Below the pieces are notes generated by a model. It was not told where the DNA came from, did not search any database, and saw only the letters and a program-made list of their open reading frames with translations. 60,000 nt of DNA from contig OX485804.1 in the NCBI GenBank assembly GCA_950295325.1, forward strand, positions 4,528,001-4,588,000, given 5' to 3'. The translations under genes were made by a program, and so were the position numbers. The DNA is from Polytrichum commune. Taxonomy: Eukaryota; Streptophyta; Polytrichopsida; Polytrichales; Polytrichaceae. This document shows positions 36,120-47,156 of the stretch, one piece after another (position 1 is the stretch's first letter; every line of letters starts with the position of its first letter).

Positions 36120-36715
36120 CACCCAACCAACTACAACTCCTTGGGTTGTCTACAAAACTCTCAAGGAAACATCCTCACCAACTCCACAAACATAACCAAT
36201 GAAATATATCACACTCAACAAACATCTTTCCAAAGACAAGCACCCCTCTGCGAGGACAACATAGACCATCCAAACACCTGCACATGTGATGTATGCAAAT
36301 ACCCTTGGCAAACGCAAAGTGGCTTCATACTAGCCAAAACATGTCATCTATACACACCAATTCACCAGGAAAGTTTGCAACAAATGCCTCAAAAAATTAA
36401 CTCGAGGAAAAACCCCTGGACCTAATAACATTTCCAATGACATAATCAAAACACTATCACCACATTGCCATGACCTGATATTCTTATTTTTCTAGCATTG
36501 CTACAAACAAAAAGAAATCTTAGACTACCGCAAACACAACAAGACCATTCTTCTACACAAATAGATGACCCCATCCACCTAACCAACTATAGACCAATTG
36601 CATTGGCTAACACAATATACAAATTATGCACTAGCATCATAACAACACATGCTACGAAGAACAACACATGCTACTACACTTCAACCAAGAAGGATTTTGC
36701 TTGCAAAGCAACACC
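36120..36715 (+). pseudogene. LINE reverse transcriptase, N-terminal part
   Basis: Translated blocks match the region before the polymerase domain of non-LTR reverse transcriptases. A GKTPGPNNISNDIIKTLSP-type segment occurs near 36410, and a NYRPIALANTIYKL segment (fingers domain) lies near 36585-36640. At least two frameshifts are needed. The frame stops at about 36715, where a 980-bp insertion splits it. Confidence 0.8.
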
Positions 36716-37702
36716 TCCTATCGCCACCCTTGCTAGCACCCCTTAACAATCTTGGTCATTTATCAATTCTAGCAAGGGTCACGAGTGCTAACCCTTTGCA
36801 TTCCGCCATGCTAATGGTTAGCTCTCCATACCACAAACCTCTTGGTTCATTGGTTGGGGACCAACCCTCCTACACTTGCATTCGAGACTCATCACGTAAT
36901 TGATAACCAATGGTAAGATGTGGATTTTCATTCATGAAAGTCCAATCTTAAGTTGATTATCGCGTTGCCAGAGCAACACTACAACAACCCAAACCATACT
37001 AGGCAACTCTGCCCCCATGTTGGGCCAATACTTGTGCACGCCGTGCCATTCGGCCTCGGGTGGGTTTGGCCGGCCACACCGCCTCACCCATATAAGCCTC
37101 TAGGACTTTTGGTAGGGCCCCTACCCCACCGTCAAGAAACCTTTTGTCTTTCTACCAAGACTTGGGGCCAAGTAGGCATTTTCCCTTAGCCGTTCGGGCT
37201 AGAAGCCCCCAGCAAATTCAGAACAACATAACTTCCTTGTACAATCTTTGATGCTCATACGCAACCAAACCATTGACATATATGTTTCACGTAGATGCCA
37301 ATGGATTCCTTGCTTGCTCCAATCCGGCAAGTATTGAGGAAGTTATGGCTGTTCAAACCTCGGCAATCCCGAGTGCCACTCCCAGGTCATTGTTGTCCCA
37401 GATTGTTGTCCTTGGGCAGCGCCCCACTCAAATGCCATATCTCCTAGCTCACACCTCTGATTGAGGTGTTCTTGAGCATTCTAGAATCCGCACGCCATAA
37501 GCTATGTATAGCTCATGGCCTTTCCCTCGTGATTTCTAATCTCTGTGGGTGGAAGGTGTTCCCAACTCCCGAGGCCCTCACCCACACTAGAATCACTTGA
37601 GCCTTCTCACCAACGGCACCACAAGTCCCCGGTGTCACTCCGGGGTCCCCTTTGTGCCCATGATCTGTTGGGCACTCCTCATGGAGAGGTGCGCGACACC
37701 TC
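36708..37702. mobile_element. Insertion (about 36716-37695) in the LINE with a 7-8 bp flanking repeat
   Basis: ACACCTC occurs at both edges (36709-36715 and 37696-37702), and the LINE frame resumes after the second copy. The inserted 980 bp is locally GC-richer and has no recognisable protein. Terminal repeats are weak (CTATCGCCACC versus the complement of AGGTGCGCG). A 7-8 bp duplication would fit a hAT-type element. Confidence 0.6.
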
Positions 37703-37935
37703 TAGACAAATTCAAGCAGTCATAGCAACCCTAGAAGACGCGAGACTCACCAACAAAGATATATACCTAACATACATCGACTTCCAGAACGCCTTTGGCT
37801 TCATTGACCATTCAAGATAACTAGCGATATTGGAAAACCTAGGGTACCCCTTAGACGCCATTGAAATTGTCGGTATACAAACACTCCACCACATCCTTCA
37901 CTGTAACCTACTTTGGAGCAACGCCCCTATGAGCC
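37703..37935 (+). pseudogene. LINE reverse transcriptase, palm segment
   Basis: Encodes RQIQAVIATLEDARLTNKD followed by IYLTYIDFQNAFGFIDH. This corresponds to the first catalytic aspartate motif of RVT_1 (FxxAFDxVDH-like, here with the first Asp in YIDF). A stop follows at about 37818 and the frame is cut at about 37935 by the next insertion. Confidence 0.85.
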
Positions 37936-39180
37936 CAAAATGATTGTTCATATTTGTTTTATGTTTAGAATTTATTTAGAATTGCATTTGAGGTCATTAT
38001 TGAAATATCAAAAAGTATAAAAAAAAGTGAGGCTTGGTATGGATTTATGTTTTAGGCCTTAAGCTTATTTTGTGTTGTTAATTAGAAGCTTAGTGGCATT
38101 AGGGAGTGTTTTGGTTAGGGGAGTAGTGTTTGATGAGGCAAGGGGAAGGGCCTTGGGTTTAAACGTTTGATTTAGGACATGTTTGTGTTGGTTTAGGGGG
38201 TGAGGGTTTAGTGGATAAGGTGAGGTCCTACTAAGTAGGAGGGAGATGAGGGGTATAGCCTTCTTGGTTTTTGAGTGTCTCTCTCTCTTGTATGTGTAGA
38301 GCGAGGGAGCAGCTCGAAGAGCTCGGGGTAGCTACTGATTTTGAAGTGGGATAAAGGATTTAGTTGCTGGCCGAGGCCGAATGACTGAAGGATTTACTGC
38401 TGGCCGAGGCCGAAGGCTACATGATTTAATTGTTGGCCGAAGGCCTGAAGGCTAAGAGATTTAGTTGCTGACTGAGGCCGAAGGATTGAAGGATTTACTG
38501 CTGGCCGAGGCCGAAGGCTACATGATTTAGTTGCTGGCCGAGGCCGAAAGATTGAAGGATTCACTGCTGGCCGAGGCCGAAGGCTACATGATTTAGTTGC
38601 TGGTCGAGGCCGAAGGACTGAAGGATTCACTGCTGGATGAGGCCGAAGGCTAAGGGATTTAGTTGCTGGCCGAGGGCCTGAAGGCTAAGGGATTTAGTTG
38701 CTGGCCGAAGGCATGAAGGCTATAGGATTTAGTTGTTGGCTGAAGGCTTGAAGGCTAAAGGATTTAGTTGTTGGCCGAAGGCCTGAAGGCTAAAGGATTT
38801 TAATCACTAATTTGGACGCCGGTTATTGAACCGGATATGGGCCGGTCGTGAGCTCGACCGGATATAGGAAGGGCCAAGGGCCAAGTGCCAAGGACATTAG
38901 GGGGATTTAGTTTCACATAAATTAGAGGGTGGCCTAGGGGGATAAGATTTTGGTAAGGAGTTGAGGGTTGGGGTGTGAATTAGTGTAGGGAGAAGGGGAT
39001 AAATAGAGAAGAGCATTTTTCAATGCTTGTACTCTTATTATGGAATAAATTGGTGTGCAAGAATTGATGGAAATTGAAATGGAGTTTATGAAGTTGGTAA
39101 GAGGGAGCTATGTGAACACGAATGTGATCCCCACGCCCTCACCCGGACTAGGACGCTTAAGGGTGGGTGGTTTGGCCTCA
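37930..39180. mobile_element. Insertion in the LINE carrying a minisatellite
   Basis: About 1.24 kb of G-rich, non-A/C DNA separates two reverse transcriptase segments that belong together. AGCCC lies at both edges (about 37930 and 39179), a possible 5-bp duplication. A polyadenylation-like AATAAA lies near 39045. LTR-type TG..CA ends could not be fixed, so this may be a solo LTR or another element. It carries the array at 38354-38800. Confidence 0.55.
38354..38800 (+). repeat. Minisatellite of 33-35 bp units, about 13 copies, with dimer structure
   Basis: The unit is close to GATTTAGTTGCTGGCCGAGG followed by CCGAAGGCTNAAG. In the first nine units two variants tend to alternate (GATTTAGTTGCTGG and GATTTACTGCTGG), giving a higher-order period of about 67 bp. 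The last four are of one type. Pro/Arg/Ser frames on the minus strand are artefacts. Confidence 0.9.
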
Positions 39181-40195
39181 CAGCCCCCAGTAGAAATCAA
39201 CCAAGGAACCATACAAGGAGATACCCTCAACCCATACCAATTCATAATATTCCTTGAACCACTATTGAGGTGGCTGGAGCAAGACAACATGTGATACCGC
39301 TTCAACACCTCCCCTACCACATGCACCACTATAGTATACGCAAATGACCTAGCGATACTTACCGACAACATACAACACATCCAACCACAAATACCCAAGC
39401 TTCAAAAATTTGCAGAATGGTCACACATGGATCTCAACCTCTCAAAATGTCCCATCACAAGCTGCCCCAACAAATCTAAACTTAAGCCAAACACCTTCAA
39501 AGCATATATCCAATCGCAAAATATTACATACAAACCCGAAAACTTCCCCATTCTCACACAGATGGAACCATACACATACCTTGGCATTCACCTAATCTCA
39601 TCACTCAAATGGAACCTACAAAATGAAACCACACTCCAGAAAACCAAACAACAAAGCAAATTACTAATCACCTCTCAAGCCAGCCTTATACAAAAACTGA
39701 ATATCCTAAACATAGTCATTAAATCCCGTATCATATATGCCTACTAAGCAGCCCCATCCTCTAAACCAGACATTAAGAAACTAGACAAAATAATTAGCAA
39801 ACTAACCAAAGAAATCTGCAACTTACCTCAAAGTATGGTCAACATTCTTACCCACCTCCTACATGAAGAGTTTGGCATAAATATGACCTCAATCCTCCCA
39901 TACTACATAAAATGCATAGGTCAACAACTATTACAAACCCTTAATGACCCAGGGCAACTAGGCATCATCTACCAAGGCCTGGCCAAATATAAAGCCGCCA
40001 AATATGGTGGCTCGCTGCACCTTCCCAAATTCAAACAACAAGCATGCACAAGATCACCCATCACCAGAACACTCTCCTTACTTGAAGGTGAATACGAAAT
40101 ACACGCCACCACTACAAACCGCACATTCCCCATCAAAAAACCCCACTTGAACAAGGATGGAGATCCAACACAACACACGACAACGCAAATTTGCA
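39181..40195 (+). pseudogene. LINE reverse transcriptase, C-terminal part
   Basis: One reading frame runs about 1 kb with only two stops (about 39292 and 39748). It contains GTIQGDTLNPYQFIIFLEP (RVT_1 block with QGDTLSP), then VYANDLAIL where the YADD catalytic motif has Asp to Asn, then YTYLGIHLISSLKWN and a thumb/C-terminal stretch ending near TTTNRTFPIKKPHLNKDGD. The changed YADD and the stops make it inactive. The A/C-rich strand bias is unlike the L1-type LINE at 53500-57549, so it is a different LINE lineage. Confidence 0.88.
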
Positions 40196-40636
40196 TATCT
40201 CTAACATTTGTTGTTGTTTTTAGGTGCTCTCAACCTCTAACTCAACAACCACACACCTGCACACATCACGTTGTCATCATTGTATTTATTGTCATTTTTG
40301 CAATGTTGACTTTGTGTTATTCCATAATGTCACATGCTAAACTAATTCTCTTCATCACGAATCCATGTTAACACTACAAAACTCTTGAACTTACATGCAA
40401 TTTGATTGCCACAAGCGTGAGATTACGGAGGTTAGAGTACAGTCCAATCTTTTTAAACAAACATCTTGTAAGGTTTTGTTCTTGGATCCATGCATGACCA
40501 CATACCACTCAAATACAAGCGTTCAAATTGTTTTTGTGTTGGAAGTAGGCACATCTACATTATGGTACTGAGGTCCACACTAAGCTTTAGTTTATAGGTC
40601 AATACATAGCATTATTCAGATCCATAATTGAATGTG

Positions 40637-40720
40637 GGGAATATCCGGGAATACCACATGGAATATTGTTGGTCCCACAAACCATTGTTATGGATCTGAA
40701 TAATGTTATGTATGGATTTG
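40637..40720. repeat. Direct repeat, partner at 31906-31980
   Basis: See the partner entry. Same orientation on the far side of the LINE complex. Confidence 0.5.
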
Positions 40721-40934
40721 GTTATGGGCTATGAGTTATTAACAAGCAGTTCAAGTGACATTGAATCCCATGATTTTCCTCCCACACTTGCTTTTTGTCT
40801 TATACGACTTGCCTTGAACAAAGAGATAGATATTAAGAAAGCCTTTGAGAAACTTGGGACTTTTATAGCATTACGCATCTCCTTTGGTTGCGTTCCATGA
40901 AACTAGGTATCGGGTGAGAATAGTTATCCTCTGA

Positions 40935-41070
40935 TCATGGGATTCCTTATTTATTGGGAGTACTTAGACTATGTATTGTGGAGTTTTTGACAAACAACTA
41001 TAATTCATAGTTTTTAAATTGTAGTATCATTCTTTGGAAAGAGACCATCATCTAGTGGCTTAGTAACATG
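40935..41070. repeat. Dispersed repeat, partner at 9780-9905
   Basis: Shares TTTTTGACAAACAACTA and TTCTTTGGAAAGAGACCATC blocks in order with 9780-9905. Confidence 0.6.
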
Positions 41071-42393
41071 ATATGACCTAAAGACAAATGGATTAACTTG
41101 AATGAAATGAGTTGTGAGACATTGACAAGACAATCACGAAGAATAAATCTTCATTATTCAAAGGGAAAAAGAAACGAGAGGCTTATCTTCTAGGGACAAA
41201 TGCTCGATAGCCAATCAATATCATGTACATGTTCACCACCATACCATTGGGGAGGTTGAAATTGTTGATTCTTATGTAGAGCCCAAATGTTACTATTTTA
41301 GGCATATTAAGATCTATATATGGGTCAAACACCCTTAATTGGTCAATAAAGGAATTTTTGTAGTAAGATTCAACACTACATTTGTAGGAGGCATATTTTT
41401 ATCACACCCTTGATGGTAGGTCTTAAGAAACAAAATCCCTCATATTTTAAAATTTTAAAATATTTTGTGGTACATCAATTTATGTAGGAGGTTTTCATCA
41501 ATCTATAGTAGGAGCAAGTAAAGTAAACTAGGCATGTAAGGTTGTTGTTAAGGTAAGTGGGTCTCAAACAAACGTTTTTCATTCACTACTTATAGGATAC
41601 AAAATGCACAATAAGTGCAACATAATTAGAAATCATGTCCGTACTCATTTTCCTCATAAAATTTTGGAGTCCATATGAGTATCCTATTCATAATTTAATT
41701 GAAGATTTTCTTACTTAATTAGTGCTCACATAGGTCCCCAAAATTATGTTTATTATTTAGTTTATCTCTTAACGAAGTTTGAACACATAATTCAACCTAT
41801 TCTACACAAATGCCTTTTTGATGTTTGTTCTTAGAGTTAAAACAAACCACACGTCACTTAAATACAGGTGTATGTTTAAGATGACAAACCAAATTAGGTC
41901 GGCTTACCTTAATCATGCCATATTCAATTCTATGTGGCATAAAAAGTAGGGGCTTTACAATTTATAACTCTTCAACTATCACCTCCCATTGATTGAAAAT
42001 AATATGTTTCACTTTTTTTTTTTTAATTATCTAAAATTACTCAACAAATTCCTAGTAGATGAAGAGGCGCATGGCGATTGGTTCCTTGATTTGCAATCAT
42101 GGGTTGGTGCAATCCACTTAGTCTCAATAAAAAAGGATGGCCCATGATGCGGCAAATGCATGGATATGGGCCAAGGCTACATGACATGCAATTTGAGTCC
42201 CACCCCCCACCCACCGATCATATCAAGGTAGAATTACTATAGTGTAATTATGTGGAGGTTGCTAGGTCAACTGCTCATCTTACAAATTGTGGTTACCTTA
42301 GGTTCCAAAAACCCAAGCAAGAGAGAAACATTGAATCAAAAAAATATTTAAGTGAAATTGGACTAAGTTCAAGTCCAAAATTTTAACATGATG

Positions 42394-42423
42394 AATTCTA
42401 TCATAGGGCCCTATGATAGAATT
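42394..42423. repeat. Perfect 30-bp palindrome
   Basis: AATTCTATCATAGGG at 42394-42408 is followed with no spacer by its exact reverse complement at 42409-42423. Confidence 0.95.
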
Positions 42424-42806
42424 GTATGGCATGATCCTTCGATAGTATATGCAAAGATGATTATGATAATATTATAGAGATTATTTTGAAGTAAATTTAC
42501 ATTAATCGTCAGTTGATTATGATCAGAAGGTAGTTATTTGATTTCTCCATCGTATTTCAATAACATAACATTCAAGTAATCACTAAGGATTCTCATATCT
42601 TCCATGGAATCTGGGTATATCATAAGTGTATCAACGGCTTGCTCATAGAACTAAAGCAACCAAAAAGTCCGTATCTTGAAACAATGTCCAATTAGACATA
42701 AGTACAAGATACTATGAAGTTGCCCCAGTTGTGGCCATTAAAATGGCCATTAGAAGAAGCCACCTCTTGATTGAAGCAATAGCTTGCGAGTTGTGAATCA
42801 AAGACA

Positions 42807-43314
42807 TTAGGCCACTTCACACACGAGGCAAGAGCCATGACCATGAAAATTTGAGAGCCCGAAAGAAAGTGTCCAAAGGCCATCCCAACACACCTCCAGA
42901 ATCATGTAGTGTGGTCACGGATCCTCAAGTGTAGTGTGAAGTCACATATGACTAGGCCCTCAACCAAATGCTATTTCAACTAATTTCTATTCATGCGAGT
43001 CCTCACACATGATAAAATTGAAGAAACCTACGGTTGTGAGCATTTAAAGTGCCATGATCTCCCGGTTTTGTGTTAGACCTACGTCCAAGAGGTGGTTTTT
43101 GAAAATAATCCAAGTAACCATGAAATATGATCCATTCCATGCCATGTAGGAATCCATGTGGACTTTACATCCATCTTGCATTCACTCACATACTCTGTTG
43201 GTCCCTCAAGCGTAGTGTGAAGTGAACTTGGACCGGCTTCGCCTTTTCCACCAATGAGAGTGCTTGAGGTGTACTTGTCACAGGCTCACAGTCTCGTGTG
43301 TGAAGTGGCCCTTA
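42807..43314. mobile_element. PIF/Harbinger-like MITE (42810-43311) with TTA duplication
   Basis: TTA is at 42807-42809 and 43312-43314. The left end GGCCACTTCACACACGAGGC pairs with the reverse complement of the right end (GGGCCACTTCACACACGAGA). The GTAGTGTGAAGT motif recurs inside at about 42932 and 43212. It resembles the 25360 and 49352 elements in terminus (GGGCCNCTTCACAC) but is a separate subfamily. 502 bp, no transposase. Confidence 0.8.
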
Positions 43315-43515
43315 GAATGCTAGTGTTAGCAAACATAAGCAAGATTGCTTTTTCTTTTTGTGTTCCATCCGATCAACTTCCACTACACTAATTTGGAAAC
43401 TCTTGTGACTAATCTTGGAAACAAATAACTTGTAAAGAGACTCTCCAAGAAACAAAAATGTTTTGTATTATAAGTTAGTCATTGAATAAGTAGTGTGTTG
43501 AGGCGAGCATTGGCC

Positions 43516-44256
43516 GTCCTAGCCAATGTTCAAGTTTGAAGTGTGTACATGCATTTCAATGTGAAGGACCTCAAAATAATCACACTTCACTCAAACTTTC
43601 AAATTTTTTTTGCAACATTTCACTAAAAAAAACTTGATATTGGCCGTTTTGTAATGAATATGAAAATAATAATGATGTCTCACTATATTGAAGAAGTACA
43701 TGCAATAAATTGATGCACTAGAATTATTTAGATTCCCTACATAATCCAACTCCAAGGCAAAGCCCTCCAGTTTTTGGTCGATTTCCAAGTGTCAAAAATT
43801 CTAGCTCAATCCATATTTTCTATCAAAATACCGCATGATGACACTTGCATCAATGCACCCAATGTTTCAAGCTTCAATTGACTTCTACGATCACTCTTCA
43901 CCCAATCCTGGTCGGAAAATCCACGTTCACATATAGATGTGCTTGCCAAGCCAAAGTTGTAGTCAGTGCCGAGTCGAAGTTATAGAGTCGAAATTGCAGG
44001 AGTTATTGAAATTTGGAAGTGTATCCTAGAGTGCCAAGATTGGAGTCCAACTTTGTTTTCATTTGCAAATTGTAACCACTATAATTTTGTGATAGGCAGT
44101 ATTTGGAGAGGCCTTCAGTGTGAAGGGTGGAAACTTTGCAGAGCACATTTTTGTGAAGTGCCCAAAAAAAAAGAAAAAAAAGAAGGAAAAAAAATTGACG
44201 GCCAAAATGGCATTTGATAGGTGTTGAAGACTTCAATATTGAACACTGGTCCTAGC
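43516..44256 (-). mobile_element. hAT element 2 (43524-44248) with perfect 8-bp target duplication
   Basis: GTCCTAGC is at 43516-43523 and 44249-44256. The ends CAATGTTCAAGTTTGAAG (43524-43541) and CTTCAATATTGAACACTG (44231-44248) are imperfect inverted repeats of 18 bp, closely related to element 1 at 12535. The 725-bp element keeps only the last part of the transposase. An A-rich tract (about 44164-44192) lies near the right end. Confidence 0.9.
43770..43951 (-). pseudogene. hAT transposase C-terminal remnant
   Basis: About 60 codons match the dimerisation region of element 1. The order is STSICERGFSDQDWVKSD, then QLKLETLGALMQVS, then IFDTWKSTKNWR. At least one stop interrupts it, and no catalytic-domain sequence precedes it. 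Confidence 0.85.
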
Positions 44257-44275
44257 CACACTAGACTTTCTGAGG

Positions 44276-44505
44276 CTATGTCCAGGGAGAACCGGCGGTT
44301 AGTTATAGATGAACCGGTTGAGTTTGAGAAATAACCGGTTGAAGTTAGAGACTCCAGGAGAATTACCAATGATTTTAGAGGAAATCTGTAGAATATGCCT
44401 GAAATGAATGAAAGCAAAACCGGAAGATGATGTCAACATGTAACCGGCTGGATTTAGAATCAATAGGATCTTGACCGACTATGCCCAAAAACTTCCCGGG
44501 CACTG
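44276..44505 (-). mobile_element. AACCGGTT-family hAT MITE, minus orientation
   Basis: Read on the minus strand it starts CAGTGCCCGGGAAGTTTTTG then GGCATA and ends near GAACCGCCGGTTCTCCCTGG then ACATAG, with AACCGGTTATTTCTCAAACT inside. The flanking octamers TTCTGAGG and TTGCAAGG match at five of eight positions, compatible with a decayed 8-bp duplication. It lies 28 bp from hAT element 2. Confidence 0.75.
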
Positions 44506-44952
44506 TTGCAAGGAGAGGAATTTTTCTTTATTGGTCGGGCGGGTGGGGGAATGGTTCTTTACATGTCGGGGAATTTTGGCCTCCTGCCTGACAAGTGGCA
44601 GGGGCGTCGCTGGCCTGTTTTGGGAAGGCGTCAAGAGGCCCCGCTGGCAGTGTGTACTCTATGTTTGACAAAGTTTTTGCAAGTTTTTCACTTTTGACAC
44701 GCAAAAACTCGCAAAAAACAAAAGTGCACGTCAATTGACACGCACACTTTAGAAGTTGACATGTACTGTGACTTGTGAAGAAAGAAAAAAACATGTCGAT
44801 TGACACGCTAGAAATTGAAATGACACGTATTACTAGGCAACTTAAGTACTATAAACTGCAACTCGAGTATCCGGAAAACATAACCCATAACAGTAGGAGA
44901 ACTTCCTACACTCACTTACATACTTAAGTTTAGCCTTGTTTTTGTAATTTCC

Positions 44953-45091
44953 TTTTGTAACCGGGAAGGCTTTATAGCTGAGACGGTGATCAAAGAGGTG
45001 GTGGAGGCTAAGTATAAGGCTAACAAGACCATTGTTCCTAGTCTATTGCGGATGTATTTTTATGATTGTTTTGTACGGGCATGTGAATGAA
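44953..45091 (+). pseudogene. Class III peroxidase fragment captured inside hAT element 3
   Basis: A 46-codon frame ends ...AETVIKEVVEAKYKANKTIV then PSLLRMYFYDCFVRACE and a stop. This matches the first helices of secretory plant peroxidases, where LLRLHFHDCFVRGCD carries the distal Arg and the catalytic His. Here the catalytic His is Tyr (the earlier His of HFHDC is also Tyr) and the conserved GCD is ACE, so it cannot be an active peroxidase. No other peroxidase exon was seen nearby. It lies between the left TIR and the transposase remnant. Confidence 0.8.
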
Positions 45092-45439
45092 CACTTTGCC
45101 CAAGAGTGATGCTTTGGTTGGTTAAAAATTGGGTTAATTCTTAGGCATGCCAACTTGACACCGGGATGATTTGAGGTAGACTTTGCATAGTGCAAATGGT
45201 ACATCATAATCAATGTATGAGGTTGTCACTGGATTATTGGAGAAAATACATTGGATGCCTCTCAACCAAGTAGCTTTAGCCATTGATGGGGCTTCTAAGG
45301 TAGAAATACCATAACCCATGAAAATAAGGTGATTCGCATTGAAGATCTAGTCTGACACTCATGAGATAATTTTCCAAGATAGATGAGAAGGATTCATGAA
45401 GAATGCAAGTTGTTTCATATTTTTTTGTCCTATACAAAA

Positions 45440-46990
45440 AATGCTATAGTTTTTCAAAGTGGAAAGTTGTCCAAACCCCTACTCGTTCACTAGATTCTCC
45501 CTACACCGAACATGGTAATCTGCATTTCCATATAGAACATCGCCTAAACCGGTTACCTCATGAGTACATTAACACCTTACTCCCATTGGCTACACTAAGT
45601 GCACAAGCATTGAAGTTGTTGCCTAGCCATGATCGGTTTTAGAAATGGTACTTCACCATTATAATGGCGGTCTAGTGCACGGCTAGAGGGTGGTTAACGG
45701 GTTATGGTCTTTCTACCTTAGTATGACGGGACACCGTACAAGATTGGCGGCTAGAATATGTGCAAAGGTTTCAACTCTCATAAATGTGCATTGTATTGCA
45801 CATGGTGAAGCTTTAACTACAGGAGATGCAACTAGAGCTTTTATGGAGTTTCAAATGTTGGATCGTTTTGCCAACAAGTTTATGAGTGGGTGGGCTGTAT
45901 TACAAATCGACACAACAAGGAGAAACAATTGTTGAAGGAGATTGTGTAGTGGTTTTACAAATTCATGCAGTACGGTGGCTTTCTCGAGGTAATGTCACGA
46001 CCCGCTTACTACAGTGTATGCCGGCGGTATTGGAATTATTCATAAATGAAAAGCTGCACTAGTATGAGATCATGCGCTCTTTTAAATTCCATTTATATTT
46101 GAACTTGCTTGTAGATGTTCTACATGAGCTAAATAAAATGAATATCAAATTTCAATATGATATGGTTGATGTCACAACTATTAGTGCAACCATCAATATC
46201 ACTATTTCAACTTTATCACGTCATTTTTAAATTCGGGAATGGACCTATATTTGGTCATACAAGCAAAAATTTGGGAAACTTCTTGAGGGAATCTCCAGGA
46301 AATTTTCAGTTGAGTTATGAAAAAATAACATGAGAACGTATTATTCATGCATTGGCAACCGATGGACCCAATGAACTATGACAATGCATATTATGGGGTA
46401 CATCTTATGTGTAAAGAGTTGTACATGCTTTAAATGATCGTTTTCCAGACCTTCCATCATTCAATGCAACCAAACTTTTTAGCCCTCGTAATTATCCAAA
46501 CAATGATAATGACCAAATCATAAATACCAAATTATGGCTTGGAAGGATATTGTTGAAGTTTCAATACATTGAAGAAGAAAGTGACATGTTAAAGGGAGAA
46601 TTTACGGAAACACTTCGACATGAGTGTGAGAACAAAATGATATTTGAGGCTTGGCGCATATGTGGGAGCAATTTGGAATGGCACACAAATTGGCCTAAAC
46701 TTATGCAACTTTGGCAAAATAAAATAAAATTATACTCATTCCATCAAATATACTTGTTTGTGAGAGAAGATTTTTCAAACAAAATGCAATCAAAAGCCAT
46801 TTGCACAATAAATTAAACTTGAAGACCCTTGATGCTCTTATGCAAGTCTCTCTTCATGGGCTTCAAATGGATGTAATGGATTGGGCTACCATCTTCAACA
46901 TTTGGAGAACCATGCGAGACCGAAGGATACTTACACTCGATCGAAAGTTTTCTTGTTACAAATCAAGATCGTACTTTGATTATTCAAAAT
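45440..46990 (+). pseudogene. hAT transposase pseudogene (DUF4371/ZNF862-like clade)
   Basis: Fragments in three frames, in the expected order, cover a hAT transposase. Near 45770 STLINVHCIAHGEALTTGDA is the conserved HCxAH region. It is followed by FQMLDRFANKF, IHAVRWLSRGNV, and CMPAVLELFINEKLH. ALNDRFPDLPSFNA and NYPNDND lie at about 46430-46510, and at 46550-46990 a C-terminal region ends LKTLDALMQVSLHGLQMDV and IFNIWRTMRD. Many stops and frameshifts. The C-terminal half aligns with the open frame at 12723-13400, so both belong to one transposase clade although their TIRs differ beyond CAGTG. Confidence 0.85.
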
Positions 46991-47156
46991 AGTAAGTTTT
47001 CTAAAATATTGTGTAACCCAAAATTGAGGTGACATTTTAAATTAAAATATACATGTCAATTGACATTCATTTTTGTTTTTGAAAACGTCACATGGCACTT
47101 TGCATTTGAAGTTGAACGTCAAATGAAATTTGTTAAACATACACACTGACCGCCGG

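Larger units (their letters stand above)
40196..42806. other. Intergenic DNA with repeat copies
   Basis: Contains the direct repeat 40637-40720 (partner 31906-31980), the dispersed repeat 40935-41070 (partner 9780-9905) and the palindrome at 42394-42423. No gene recognised. Confidence 0.5.
44640..47156 (+). mobile_element. hAT element 3 (44648-47148), degenerate but near full-length, with captured host sequence
   Basis: The left end CAGTGTGTACTCTATGTTTG then ACAAA and the reverse complement of the right end (CAGTGTGTATGTTTAACAAA) are TIRs with a 4-bp gap. The flanking octamers CCCGCTGG (44640-44647) and ACCGCCGG (47149-47156) match at six of eight positions. Subterminal TGACACG and GTCAATTGACA motifs recur at both ends. 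The 2.5-kb body holds a peroxidase fragment and a hAT transposase pseudogene. Confidence 0.85.

Noticed and set aside
45134-45319. 61-codon minus-strand frame inside hAT element 3
   Set aside because: No known family, opposite to the element's coding strand, and short enough to be chance.
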